From assembly GCA_022578965.1 (NCBI GenBank), contig MU400576.1, positions 163,210 through 227,209 of the forward strand: 64,000 nt of DNA, written 5' to 3'. This document shows positions 35,553 to 46,232 of the stretch, one piece after another. The notes beneath the pieces were generated by a model. The model was not told where the DNA came from. It did no database searches and saw only the letters and a program-made list of their open reading frames with translations. The position numbers were made by a program, and so were the translations under genes. The first letter of the stretch is position 1; every line of letters starts with the position of its first letter. The DNA is from Xylaria sp. FL1777 (taxonomy: Eukaryota > Ascomycota > Sordariomycetes > Xylariales > Xylariaceae).

Positions 35553-37370
35553 ATGGCGGTCTCAAAGGACAATCAGGTCAAGCAGAAGAAGTCAGCGGAT
35601 AAGAAAGCGACGGAGAAGAAGACGAGGAGGAGCCCAAACCCAAACCAAAAACGAGGGCAACCTACGGCGGCCGCTCGTCTTATCAGTTCTGCTTATATCA
35701 AGTTTGGATGGCACAAACCGTTGAGCGGGGAGGTCAAGGAAGCAATTCAGGGGATTAGGTCAATTGCGGATTCGATGTACATGCTCCAGATGGAGCGAAC
35801 ACGACCGATTGAACCCCTCTCGATGCGAAATGGGTTGTTTTGGGAGCACAGACAGCTGGTGAGACAGTCAGTCCTTTCCACGCCGGCAGTCGATCATCTC
35901 GACCTCTTTCCGAACGACGAAGACTTGTTTCAAGAAACTCTTTCAAAATTAAGAATGCAGCTCTGTGAAAACGAGAAGTTATATCGTTTGCATTGCTTGT
36001 TTGACACGATCCGATCTCGCGAATTTCTCCTCCTTCCAGTCCAGATAGATGATAATTGGATTACAATTATTACTAGAATACAACGGAAAGGAGAAGTAGA
36101 CCTTAATCAACCACTCGACAACTATACTGATATGGAAATCACGGATATCGCACTCATTGACCCTGTACCTGAGGGCCGGGAGTCTCGTGAAAGACTGATA
36201 ATTGGTCGACTTGCCCTAGTTTTCCGAGAAGGATGCATTGATTTGGCGGAGAATCTCGCCCACCGCAACCTAGCCGTCGCGGATATTGATACCACAGTAA
36301 CACCAGACTATCGTTGGCAAACCGGACTAATCGCGTACGCAATCTCGCGCGAGTTTATCCGCCGTATCAAGGTACTCCAATATCGACAAGATCGCGGTGA
36401 ATGCAGCAGCAGTGACGACCAGGAGTTTTTGTGGGCGCCGTTTGAAGAGCACTACAACTTCGACTTTTACCGTCAGTGTTTGATGGCCGCGTGCGCCTAC
36501 CAGGCTATTGAGGGTTCAGCTTACCAAGCCAGAATGGCTCTCGAAGTCCCGAGCGAAGATTCAAATTACCACAGTGAACTCCTTGGTCATGGCGCAGGCA
36601 AGACAGATTATCTCGCGCCTGACGAGAAATTCGACGTCTTCCAGTCAGAAACTCACACGCACGCTATTGACATACAGTCGAACCTGATCCAGCCCTCACC
36701 GCGGTCGCCTACTCATGAAGTTCCGTTGCTTACTCCATCCAGACCTATTTGTAGGTCGCCGGAGTTTATACCCGACTATACTTCGCCCTCGTCCTATTCT
36801 TCCGAGCAGCAGCCTGCCCTCTCTGGCTCCGGACCAACCTCGTCTACGTTCCCTAATGAGCAGGAACCGCTCAGGTCCCCTTCTAAATCCATGTCGGACT
36901 CCGAAGAGGCGGAAACTCGTACTGAAGTTGCTCCTCATGAGGACCAAGTTCACGATGCTGGTGAAGATGTTCAAGAAAACGCCCCTGTTGCTCCCATGGG
37001 AGTCTTCGAGCTCTCCCCTATAATTCCAGGCTTAGACATTGCCAACTCCGTCAAAGTAACGAACGCTCCAGAGCTTGTCGCTGAGGATCAGTCAGCTCTT
37101 TCACATAGGAGCCCCGCGTACATTGCCTCGAGTCCGCAATATTCACCTGTCGAGGAGACCGATGGGGTGATCGCTTCAGACGCCAGTTTTGCTACGATAC
37201 CGGCGACACAAGATGGAAGCTTCGTGACTGAGCAGCTGGCCACGGTGGCCCTCAACGGTGTCGAGTCGAATATCCATGAAGACATAGTGCGGAAACGATC
37301 CTTGTCCGACTGTGACTTCGATGAAGAAGTGCCTCTGCTGAAGAAGGTGAAGATTGAAGACGAGTCGTAA
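35553..37370 (+). CDS. Uncharacterised protein with a probable degenerate Ulp1-like (C48) domain
   Basis: A single exon encodes 605 residues. Residues 1-35 are Lys-rich. Residues about 50-330 form a folded region that resembles the Ulp1/SUMO-protease core by pattern: LLLPVQIDDNWITII (157-172, where the family has a strand then HW), ITDIALIDP (196-204, position of the catalytic Asp), and RWQTGLIAYAISREFIRR (254-271, position of the DCG active-site Cys). If that alignment is right, His is replaced by Asn (N168) and the Cys position by Gln/Thr, so the protein would be catalytically dead. The C-terminal 230 residues are Ser/Pro/Glu-rich and end with a basic cluster (LLKKVKIEDES) that could be a nuclear signal. 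The Ulp1 relation is inference; existence of the gene is well supported by length and codon pattern. Confidence 0.7.
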   Translation: MAVSKDNQVKQKKSADKKATEKKTRRSPNPNQKRGQPTAAARLISSAYIKFGWHKPLSGEVKEAIQGIRSIADSMYMLQMERTRPIEPLSMRNGLFWEHRQLVRQSVLSTPAVDHLDLFPNDEDLFQETLSKLRMQLCENEKLYRLHCLFDTIRSREFLLLPVQIDDNWITIITRIQRKGEVDLNQPLDNYTDMEITDIALIDPVPEGRESRERLIIGRLALVFREGCIDLAENLAHRNLAVADIDTTVTPDYRWQTGLIAYAISREFIRRIKVLQYRQDRGECSSSDDQEFLWAPFEEHYNFDFYRQCLMAACAYQAIEGSAYQARMALEVPSEDSNYHSELLGHGAGKTDYLAPDEKFDVFQSETHTHAIDIQSNLIQPSPRSPTHEVPLLTPSRPICRSPEFIPDYTSPSSYSSEQQPALSGSGPTSSTFPNEQEPLRSPSKSMSDSEEAETRTEVAPHEDQVHDAGEDVQENAPVAPMGVFELSPIIPGLDIANSVKVTNAPELVAEDQSALSHRSPAYIASSPQYSPVEETDGVIASDASFATIPATQDGSFVTEQLATVALNGVESNIHEDIVRKRSLSDCDFDEEVPLLKKVKIEDES

Positions 37371-38505
37371 GGCCTATCACATCAATTCTTTCTTGCTATC
37401 CTTTGATAGGATCGCAAAGAAGTTGGAGCGTTGCTATTAAATTTGTTTATAGTCTGTTTTTAGAGTGTGCATATAGAAATACCATACCATAACCCCCAAA
37501 CCACGTGCAGTGTTGTTTATATTTGTTGTGGAAGTTTCTCCTCATTGTAGATGCCGGTGCTACTAAATTCGTAGTGATCTTACTAGTAATATGCTCGTGT
37601 CGTTCATGGGATCAAAGTCTCCAAACAATCATCTTGGTCCTGGGGTCCCTCCTTACTCAGGAAATGAATGAATAATTGTAGAAAACCCCTTTGTTTCCAC
37701 TATCTATGTCCTGTACACGTAGCCTCACTTTGTAGTATAGTCTGACTATTCCGAGCATCTTTATTCTGTGCCAATCATGTTTCCAAGACCCTTCATGCAG
37801 CCTCTATAAGAAGATGGAAGGTACTGCCATGTCTTACCTTTATGCTCAGTCCATTTAGGCTTTGTGAGTGCTCTGTCCTCTGTATTCGTGACATCACTTA
37901 CCTTTTCCTCTTTTGGTATTTGCGTCTTACATAGACCTAGGAGATGGGATGGACCTATACTTGTATGGTCTGTCCTCGACGTTCCTAGAATAAAAGCCTC
38001 TATGATCATCCAATTGCATAATTGACAGCTAGGAACACCCAGTGAGCTGAAAGGTCAAAATCGAGATTTCAGCCCCCAAACTTAATGCGTAATCACTATG
38101 TCAAACTAGTAGTTTGAAACTACACATGTCTACCAGGGTCTAACACCAGGTATTGGATTAGTCTAGAAAATAGTTCACCGTAGTGAGTCAACACGGCCAC
38201 GAGTTAGAGGCTGGATGCTATGAGATCTTAGTTATCTTTATTCATCATGCAGCATAAGCACAGGCAATGAATGTGCTGAGGTATGCATATGTCTGTACAC
38301 CTATAAATATGGATACAAAGCAAGAAAAAATTATTTAATAATAGGCATAGAACGCCATTCTCATCGTTCAATTCCTCAATTCATCCTACGACTCACCCGG
38401 TCTCATAAGATTTATTGCTCTCTTGTAGAAAATCGATTTTAATCAGGTTAAAAACCAGGGTTTCTATCTTATCACCAAACAGGGGATCGTACTCAAGGCA
38501 TCGCA
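37371..38505. other. Intergenic region
   Basis: This 1.1 kb separates two co-oriented genes. A small antisense frame (37761-38009) has no motif. The sequence before 38506 is probably the promoter and leader of the E2/F-box gene. Confidence 0.5.
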
Positions 38506-40485
38506 ATGTCAGCTACAGTCGAGCTCGGCCGCCAACGCTTGCTATCAGACATCCACGAGCTTGTCACGAAACCCTACCCCAAAATCACGCTTCACCCTCA
38601 CGGAAGCAATCTCTATGAAGCTTGTCTGATTCTTTACCCTGAGAACTACCCTGCATTGCATCTGACGATCCTTTTCCCAAAAACGTACCCCATAGAGCCT
38701 CCTGATGTCCGTATGGACTCGTCGGTTCAGCATCCCAATGTTTATGGCGACTTCATATGTGCAAGCATCTTGCGTCTTGGAGACGAGTATACGCCGGCTT
38801 ATACCCTTACGGGTATCGCTATCCAGCTACTGAGCTTTTTTGATAGCGATAGCGTGGAACAGGAGTACGACGGAATCGTAGACCTCGCCGACTACCAAGC
38901 ATTAAACAGTCCACATTTGGTAGATACATATGAGTGTAGAGAGTGCGAATTCGGAATGATGAATAATCCTCGACAGGTTAGGACTACGCCTACTCTACAT
39001 AACTTTGATGAACGCGTTGATCGAAGTCCTGAGCAATCGCCTGCGATGCAGAGTTCTATCCATAGCCCAAACCCAGTACACTCCAGCACGCCCAGGGAGG
39101 AAAAAAGTCAGCAACCAAGCCCATGGACGCAGCAAATATCGATAATCAGCAATCGCAAAGCTGGTCAAGATGGATTTGATATCAACAAGCTCCCTAATGA
39201 AATCCTTCTCCTGATCATTGAGAGCCTAGACGACTTTGGACACCTCAGCAATTTTGCCCGTGCATGGCCTAGAGTTAGCCAAATTGTGCGAGACTTCGAT
39301 GTCATTCGTCAGCGCGAGTTGCAATGCTTCTGTTTGAAGAAAGGTTATCAATCGGCAAAGCTTGGTGTTGGTGTCAGGATTGAGCGAGGACAGATCTCTT
39401 CCGAGTTCGATCTGATCTCCAAGGAAGCTTATGTACACATGGGTGTCAGAAACTCTATTCATAACATACCATTTCATCATTGGCTTCCTCTTCCAATCTC
39501 AAGACGTCACTGGGACAAGGTCCGAGAAGAAACCCACGGCGCTTTGGCTCAAATTAGGCCTCACCTCAAAAGACCGTCGTCGTCGTTAAGCGCATTGAAT
39601 GCACATGTTCTCTTCACGTTCATGAACGACATTGTCGTTCGGCTCAACCAGACTACCGAGAAAGGCCGCATAGACAAGAGTACGCTTCGCCATGCATCGG
39701 AGAAGGCTATAGAGTCGTACTTCCACCTCTTTCACTTGCTCGTATGTCTGGCGACGGAGGACCCCCGTATTGTCCAACAAGCCAACAAGTTGTTGAGTGA
39801 CTTTGAGGGCGGCCGAAGATCGAAAAAATACTGTCCCAATCTAGGACATCTTCTCATCGCTCTCTTGATATCAGACGTACAAGTAACTGAGACGCTTATT
39901 AGGTCGATCATAAAAGAGGCGATCATTCGCAATGTCGTCTGGCTCCTCGACAGGAAAGGTGCTTGCATGCCTGAGTTATCGTACATGGAGAGTGACGCGG
40001 TGTCTGCTTACCGCCTAGACAAGACCTTCCAGGGCTCTCGTACCTCGTACCGACTCCTAATGTTCTCTGAGCTGTTTCGCCGTACTGCCCGTTCCTCTCA
40101 TGAGAAAACTCTAAGCCAAGTGCGGGATCAACTTTTCGACCGTCATGGAGGGCCACCACTAGATGCGGCGGGCCATCTCGCTGCCGAAGTGCGGCGACTG
40201 CATACTATTGACAACTTTCCGGCCTTTATGAGGGAGATGGGTCTACAAAACATCCCCACGTCAACGAGCTTCACAAATGTTCTCAGGCAAACCGTTCGTG
40301 AAAGCATGGATAGAGGATATTCGAGGTGGGCTATGAATCAGACGGAGGCAATGCGTCTCCGTATCAAGAAGGACCCCCACGTTCAACTGACTGAAGCGGA
40401 GTGTATATCGGCAGCTCATCTCGTTTATAGACCTTCACGTCCTCAATCCTACGACTTTTTCCCAAACGACAGGTACGGGGAGTGA
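38506..40485 (+). CDS. Ubiquitin-conjugating enzyme (E2)/F-box fusion protein
   Basis: A single exon encodes 659 residues. Residues 1-130 are a UBC fold: YPKITLHPHGSNLYEACLILYP, then LTILFPKTYPIEPPDVRM, HPNVYGDFICASIL and the following helices. HPN is at 76-78, and the cysteine at 85 sits at the expected active-site position, so E2 catalysis is plausible. A CRECEF motif and a Ser/Pro linker (about 145-222) lead into an F-box-like segment at about 228-268 (INKLPNEILLLIIESLDDFG, HLSNFARAWPRVSQIVRDFD). The remaining 390 residues are helical and probably a substrate-binding or structural region with no repeat I can name. F-box proteins normally recruit substrates to SCF ligases while the E2 binds through the RING subunit, so joining both in one chain is unusual. 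Catalytic function is inferred only. Confidence 0.82.
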   Translation: MSATVELGRQRLLSDIHELVTKPYPKITLHPHGSNLYEACLILYPENYPALHLTILFPKTYPIEPPDVRMDSSVQHPNVYGDFICASILRLGDEYTPAYTLTGIAIQLLSFFDSDSVEQEYDGIVDLADYQALNSPHLVDTYECRECEFGMMNNPRQVRTTPTLHNFDERVDRSPEQSPAMQSSIHSPNPVHSSTPREEKSQQPSPWTQQISIISNRKAGQDGFDINKLPNEILLLIIESLDDFGHLSNFARAWPRVSQIVRDFDVIRQRELQCFCLKKGYQSAKLGVGVRIERGQISSEFDLISKEAYVHMGVRNSIHNIPFHHWLPLPISRRHWDKVREETHGALAQIRPHLKRPSSSLSALNAHVLFTFMNDIVVRLNQTTEKGRIDKSTLRHASEKAIESYFHLFHLLVCLATEDPRIVQQANKLLSDFEGGRRSKKYCPNLGHLLIALLISDVQVTETLIRSIIKEAIIRNVVWLLDRKGACMPELSYMESDAVSAYRLDKTFQGSRTSYRLLMFSELFRRTARSSHEKTLSQVRDQLFDRHGGPPLDAAGHLAAEVRRLHTIDNFPAFMREMGLQNIPTSTSFTNVLRQTVRESMDRGYSRWAMNQTEAMRLRIKKDPHVQLTEAECISAAHLVYRPSRPQSYDFFPNDRYGE

Positions 40486-41472
40486 GAAGTTGCCGATGAC
40501 TTGGAGTGGTGGTGGGTGTGGTAGTGTGTTAGATCTGCCATAATAGTCGATAGAAGATTATTATCATGTAACTGGACTGCATAGGACAGCCAAGTGCTGT
40601 TCGTAGCTAGCATTATTAGGCTAGATTGACAGTTTAACACAAGACAAGATAAAAGACGAACAGACTAAACTATCCTTCCATGCCAAACCCCCTATCAAAA
40701 TTATCCTATACATTAAACATATTTCTGATGATAATCAAGGAGGATTAAGCATCAGCCTTCATGTGATACGTCTTTCCTGTACGGGGAAATATATCCCCAA
40801 TCTTCTAATGATGAGTCCATAGGAATGTGTCCAAGATCAGAAATCATTATAAAGCTAACCTAACAGACACCTTAGCGCCAGTCTGATTACTTTGCGATAC
40901 AGTTGATGCTTCTCCGCGGCTTCTGCCTGTCAAAGAGTCGTTTCAAATTTATGTAAGCTACGCCGTGTGACGATGAGACCGCTTATCCCCAGGTACCAAC
41001 TAACATATGACTAATGGCAAGCCCCTGTGAGGCAACCGTGGTCTTACAATTCCCCGGACTTGTCCGGTTATAATTTAGTGTGGAATAATTGTTTCCATTT
41101 TGGTTAGAGCTTCACGATGCTTTGGTCATAATGTTGGAGTTCTGCTTCTCGCTCGGGAAGGCATGTGGGATATTCCTGTGGGTGACCGGGGTTTGAATGG
41201 AAGTGAATGAGGGTCGTGGGTGACTAATTGGTAGCAACTACGCGTCGACGTGATTGCGCGAACATGTGGACGAAGATGAGGATCTGAGGATCTGCAAGCT
41301 GGCACTGAGACATAAACAGAGATTTTCAAGTTGGATGAAAGTGTATAAGTATAAGTATGGCAGAAAACATTCGCATTTGCATTGTAATACCTCATCTGCA
41401 TCAACGTTCTCCCTTGCAGTCCACAAACAATCATTTTCTCATCATTAAGACAATCAAAAAACGCACTACAAG
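40486..41472. other. Intergenic region
   Basis: No gene is supported. It contains the 3' end of the E2/F-box gene and the promoter of the glutathione transferase gene. Overlapping short frames on both strands at 41126-41448 have no motif. Confidence 0.5.
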
Positions 41473-42162
41473 ATGTCTCAAATCACTCTGTACCATGTCA
41501 ACGGAGCCTGCTCATTGGTGCCGCACATACTTCTCTCTCAATTTGGCATCCCCTTCAAATCAGTACCGATGAGGTTCCGCCCGGGCGACAAGGGGCTAGA
41601 GGCGGTAGACGGCAGCATTTCCAACGCGGAATTCTACAAGATCAACCCGGCGGGCTACGTCCCTGTCCTCGTCGTCGACGGTGAGGTCATCACCGAGCAG
41701 ATAGCTGTGTTGACCATGATTACTCTGTTATCTCCGAACAAACAAGTCGGGGAGGCATTTCTCGGTCGCGATACGCTTCAGCGAGTGCGCGTTGCCCAGT
41801 GGATGGCTTGGTTGTCCGACACTCTGCACTCCCATGGCTACGGTGCATTTTTGCATCCCAAGCGCTTCGTTGAGGGCAATGAGGAGATGTACCCGGTCGT
41901 GAAGGCCAAGGGAATGAAAACTATCGAGTATAGTTATGATGTTATTGACAAGAGATTGGAGAATAGGACTTACGTGGTTGGGGAACATCTCACGGTGGTA
42001 GACCTTTTCGTTTACGTTCTCTGGGGCTGGGGCGTGCGTCTTACTCACATCGACATGAAGGCCAAGTATCCGGCATATAGAAAATTGGTGCAACGTATGG
42101 AAGAACTGCAAAGTGTTAGGAAGACTATGCAGGAAGAGGAGCTATCCCTATTCTTTGAGTGA
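41473..42162 (+). CDS. Glutathione S-transferase, beta-class-like
   Basis: A single exon encodes 229 residues, the usual GST length. The N-terminal thioredoxin-like domain (1-82) begins ITLYHVNGACSLVPHILL, close to the bacterial beta-class motif GACSL, in which the Cys (here C13) contacts glutathione. It continues with the cis-Pro strand GYVPVLVVDG and EVITEQIAVL, which provide the glutathione-binding Glu/Gln pair. The all-helical C-terminal domain follows (VAQWMAWLSDTLH, YVVGEHLTVVDLFVYVLWGW with the N-capping Thr/Asp motif). GSTs conjugate glutathione to electrophiles or act as isomerases; the substrate is unknown. The beta-class likeness could reflect old transfer from bacteria, but such proteins are widespread in ascomycetes. 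It is probably cytosolic. Confidence 0.9.
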   Translation: MSQITLYHVNGACSLVPHILLSQFGIPFKSVPMRFRPGDKGLEAVDGSISNAEFYKINPAGYVPVLVVDGEVITEQIAVLTMITLLSPNKQVGEAFLGRDTLQRVRVAQWMAWLSDTLHSHGYGAFLHPKRFVEGNEEMYPVVKAKGMKTIEYSYDVIDKRLENRTYVVGEHLTVVDLFVYVLWGWGVRLTHIDMKAKYPAYRKLVQRMEELQSVRKTMQEEELSLFFE

Positions 42163-42803
42163 GTGGAGGGGTCTTCTGGTGATAATACGCCAAATAAAGT
42201 AACGGGGGGTCGTGGAGAAGGTTGGAAGGTTGTTCATAGATATAAAATCTAGGACATACATCTGCCCTCAAAAAACTTATTATATTGGGACCGTGATTTT
42301 ATCGATAATAAGTAAAGATGGGCTTTCTCGGCAGGATAAGACGAGAGATGTGGCCTGCATAGAACACTAGTTAACTAGTTGAGAATAGATATTAGAGCAA
42401 GCAATACGTCATGTATTGAAGCAGAAAGTCCTGGTTCAGGAGGCAAGATGTTGCCTTTCTGATTTCCGTGTAAATTACTGTTCCCCTTGCCTAGGACTTC
42501 GGTAGAGAATTGATCTCCCTCAATTCTATATTCGTCTATTTAAGTGAAATAGACAATATTTTATATACAGTACTTGTTAGATATCATTGAAAGATGCTAA
42601 CCTGTTATCCCAAAGAGGAATTGCTAAAACCGAGCTAGGTTGGCAGAAGCTAGAGCAATAAAGCTGCATATATGGCCCCTATCTATATCATATTGACCGG
42701 CTGTTACATATTCTCGGGTAGGGCAAAGAGGGAATTTACTGCATCCATTTCCAATGTATTTGCTAACACCTAATCCCATCTTGAACTCCGAAGTTTCATG
42801 GCC
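42163..42803. other. Intergenic region between convergent genes
   Basis: This 640-base AT-leaning spacer separates the ends of the GST and FTA2-like genes. No gene or repeat is seen. Confidence 0.5.
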
Positions 42804-43771
42804 TCAATCATGTCTAGTAATAGTCCTTCGGCGCTTCGGCAACTCTCGGCCTGCCCATGGCGCCTCGCCCCTTGAGCGCAATTGGTGTCTTGACATTGGC
42901 GCAACTCTTAGTCGCGTTGGTATCTCTTCTTCTTCGATCATGTCATCAAAGTTCTGTGTATCCCGACCCCTTTTGCTTCTAGCAGTGTCCTTGCTTATCT
43001 TGTCCAAGTATTGCAGGAGCTCGTGAGGCTCGGTCCAAGACGAACCAAAGTCCACAAGTCGAAACCCGATGAAGTTATCTGCCTTAATGTCCATATTGTA
43101 TATCTTGAGAGATTCATTGAGTAATTGGACACTTTTCCACGCTCTTCTAATATTGCCTGCATGTAGAAGACTAGGGCGCATATCGAGATGCTTCACAATT
43201 GCTCGCACTCTTGTGTCTCCTTCTAATGCTTCACGCACGTCGTTGTCCAGGAGGTCAGTTTCCAAGTCATGACCCTGATCGAGTAACCAGCGCTTGTCTC
43301 TTTCGTCTAATAACAAGTATCCGTAGCATTTCACGGCAATTTGGTGCCTTACACGCGGCGAGCGAGAGTGCCTGTTGACCTTTCCATCTTCAATTCTTCC
43401 ATATGCTCGACATTCAGCGTAGAAGGGATCAGTGTAGAATATGGCTTTCTTCAGTGGAAGTTCGTTTTGCAATCTCGTACCCCAGTAAAAAGGGCTGGAC
43501 TTGGGAGTTGAAAACTTGAACTTGAGCGATGATGTCAATAGCTTGATCCTAATAGCAGTGCAATCTCACTCACCACCTTGAGAGCATATTCTTGAGATGC
43601 GATTCTTACTTGATAGACGAATGCATCATTATATTCACGATCTGGATCATCAAGCCGTTTTATCCATTCTATCGGCGCATGTGGATTTTTGAATTCGCGG
43701 ATATTCGGTCCCCCGCCTGGTGGAAGTGGTCCTTTACTTATGTGACCAGAATCGCCTTGGCCCCGGGTCAT
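42804..43771 (-). CDS. Kinase-like protein of the FTA2 family
   Basis: Two exons, 43771-43574 and 43520-42804, encode 304 residues; the donor is GTGAGT and the acceptor CTCAAG. The protein matches the fungal family annotated as kinetochore Sim4-complex subunit FTA2: GPLPPGGGPNIREFKNPH at the N-terminus, YALKVFKF across the splice (K65 as the presumed ATP-binding Lys), SPFYWGTRLQNELPL, and YTDPFYAECRAYGRI. The catalytic-loop-like MDIKADNF (D210, N215) and VDFGSSWTEP (D224) retain the residues of an active kinase. The C-terminus is Arg-rich. Many filamentous ascomycetes carry multiple FTA2-like copies in accessory regions, so a kinetochore role should not be assumed here. A start further upstream (43879) is possible but unconserved. 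Confidence 0.82.
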
Positions 43772-46232
43772 ATCTAATGTTTGTGCCGTGAGTAAGTAAA
43801 AGTGAGGTAGGCTGTGAGCTGGTAAGCTTGTGGTATAACTTAGTCTGTAGATTGGGACGGAAATACACTTCTTATACACTACATATGCATGGAAAAAAAT
43901 TATATGACCTCTATCTACAGTACCTATATGGATAGGTACAGGCGAGAGAGGGGGCTTTCCAGAAAAGGTAGTACAAAAAGAACACTAGAATTGATTGGAA
44001 GAATATACCTGATGAGTGGTGTTGTAGATATGAGAGTGATCGTAGCAAGCTGATATATTAAAGCGTAGTGTTATCCGCCTCTGGTGGTGCGGGATCAGCG
44101 GGTATATCAGGAATAGCACTCACTGAATGACTCCTCGACGGTCGACTGCACAGAACCTAAGCGCCGCGATCGCTAACACGATTCGACTCCGGAATACAAT
44201 GCCCGAGCCCAAGCCGGGAAGAGCACGGTCTGTACTTGAGCTTCTTACTGCAAGGAATCCTATAATAACGCTACGGAATAAGTCGAAGAGGAAGAACATA
44301 GAGCACCCGAGATATCTGATGCCGGCAGAATTGAGGCCTTGGGCTGAGTTTACATACGTAACTTTAGAAACAATTTTCGGAGAAGGCCTACTAAAAGAAG
44401 CGCAGAAAATACAACTACGTAATGCCCTACAGTAAGGGAGCAAGTGGAACCACATTATCGTGGTCGCAGGTGTGTATATGGACATTGGAATCTGTAGCTG
44501 AAACTGAAGCTAGGGATAGCAGGGGAAACAACAAGAATCGGAGCACTAAGGGCTTAGACAAGGGAGAGAAGTCTTAGAATGATACACAAGAACAGAAACC
44601 AGCCCGATGGAGGTGCTATCTCCCTGTTGGAAGATGAAGAAGGGAGGGATGTCTTTGAGGAGTTGTTTCTTAAAGAAATCAAAACGGCTTTTAATTGGAC
44701 AGCCAGAAACTACGTGACGGCTCTACACGGATGCCGAAACTGGCGAGTGGATTGAAGCAGCAGGAGATAATAATTAAAATGCGCTGATTCGATAACCCTA
44801 TACATATTGTGTGAACTACCGATGCCGATATGGTTGCATTTTTACTACTGAGGAAGCTTTCATTTTTGGGACCAGGCCACGGGTTGAGCCTTCAGGTGAA
44901 ACGTTTATCTAACTAAGAAGCGTAGTCATACGTTTCTAACGAAGTTTAGTGCCTTCTCAGAATGATATTGCTCTAGTTGAACCGGCGAGATTTAACGGGT
45001 TGATGGTGTTCGTTTCGGTGCCTTAGGAGAACGGCTGCGACAGCGACCACTCTCCGCTTTACGCATATACCTGCTGGTAATAATCATGGATTGGACACTT
45101 ACCGAGAGTGGACGGCAGAAGAAGTCTCAACGTGATCACCGGAGAGTCGGAACAAGTAGCGCAGAAACGCGACCGTCGGAATCAGAGATCTACCACAAGG
45201 AAGCGCAAGCATATTAGGGAGCAGAACTAAAGTCGGGAAACACTAGATCTTGCACGGAACAAGGAGTGCTAGTATAAGGACTACAAGGAGTAGATATAAA
45301 CAACATCTGGTCACAAGGATTACTAGGTAACGTGACTGGCTCAACGGGACTCTATTGAGCTAGTTGAGCAATGAAATATCATTCATTTTAAATAACATTG
45401 CCTCTTGCCTTGTTTTAATTGAGTTGAGCCCTAATGTTGATGCATTTGACTAATTTAGCCAACTTCTGTATTTAATTTGTGCAAGTACTTGACCTACATA
45501 ACTTAAATAATCACAACAGCTGTTTTCTGGTCAATTGAGCCTTATATATTGTTAGGAAGGTTTAAAGCATTAAAGTGCACTAGCCTTTTTTTTTAATTGA
45601 AAATAGGTTATAAAAATTAGAAAAAAAAAAAATAAGAAATTGACTAACTAGTTGTAAGTAATTGCAAGTGTTTTAAGCAAAATAACTAACAGTAGCGCGG
45701 ACGTCTCTGTAAAACCCCGGTTCTTTCGCGCTATACCGGTCGTTGGCCGGTGTCGATACAGCGCCCTCGCTACATACATGGCTCCTTGACTGGAGGTTTC
45801 GGGGCGGAGTACATACCTAGGAATGGGATACTTTACATCATTCGTTGTATTTTACAACAGCGGCTAACTTTATTTAGCCTACCCTACCTACATCAGTGAG
45901 TATGCCGGCGCGCAAAAGACTCCTTAAGAGCTACGAATTGATAGCCATATTCGCGATTATAGCTTTATTGCTTGGCCACATCATCTTGACATCAATGAGA
46001 CTCAATCAAAGATGGGCAATACGCCGAAGTACCTAGGTTTTCCGAAGCAGCAATCCGGAACAGCCTTTTATGAAAGATGCTATCTACTCTTTTACCCAAA
46101 CCTGCTGCTGACAATAGTATTGATGCGTTGATTACTTCCGAAATTTACTCGCTAGTTACTAATCCCGGTGACTTGGCCTTAAGGCAAGATCGGCATGGCG
46201 TACTGGTAACACCCGGGTATACTAATCGCCCA
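43772..46232. other. Intergenic region with a low-support open frame and AT-rich segment
   Basis: This 2.5 kb stretch contains the small frame 44127-44435 (listed separately). Around 45350-45670 is an AT-rich patch with repeated TTGAG/GAGCC elements and A and T runs, possibly degraded repeat DNA. No transposon ends were found by eye. Confidence 0.4.
44127..44435 (+). CDS. Small hypothetical protein, uncertain
   Basis: 102 codons encode a basic protein (MTPRRSTAQNLSAAIANTIR...) with a C-terminal helix (FGEGLLKEAQKIQLRNAL). I recognise no family. The reading has a protein-like composition but no intron or context support, and the surrounding sequence may be decayed DNA. Confidence 0.3.
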   Translation: MTPRRSTAQNLSAAIANTIRLRNTMPEPKPGRARSVLELLTARNPIITLRNKSKRKNIEHPRYLMPAELRPWAEFTYVTLETIFGEGLLKEAQKIQLRNALQ

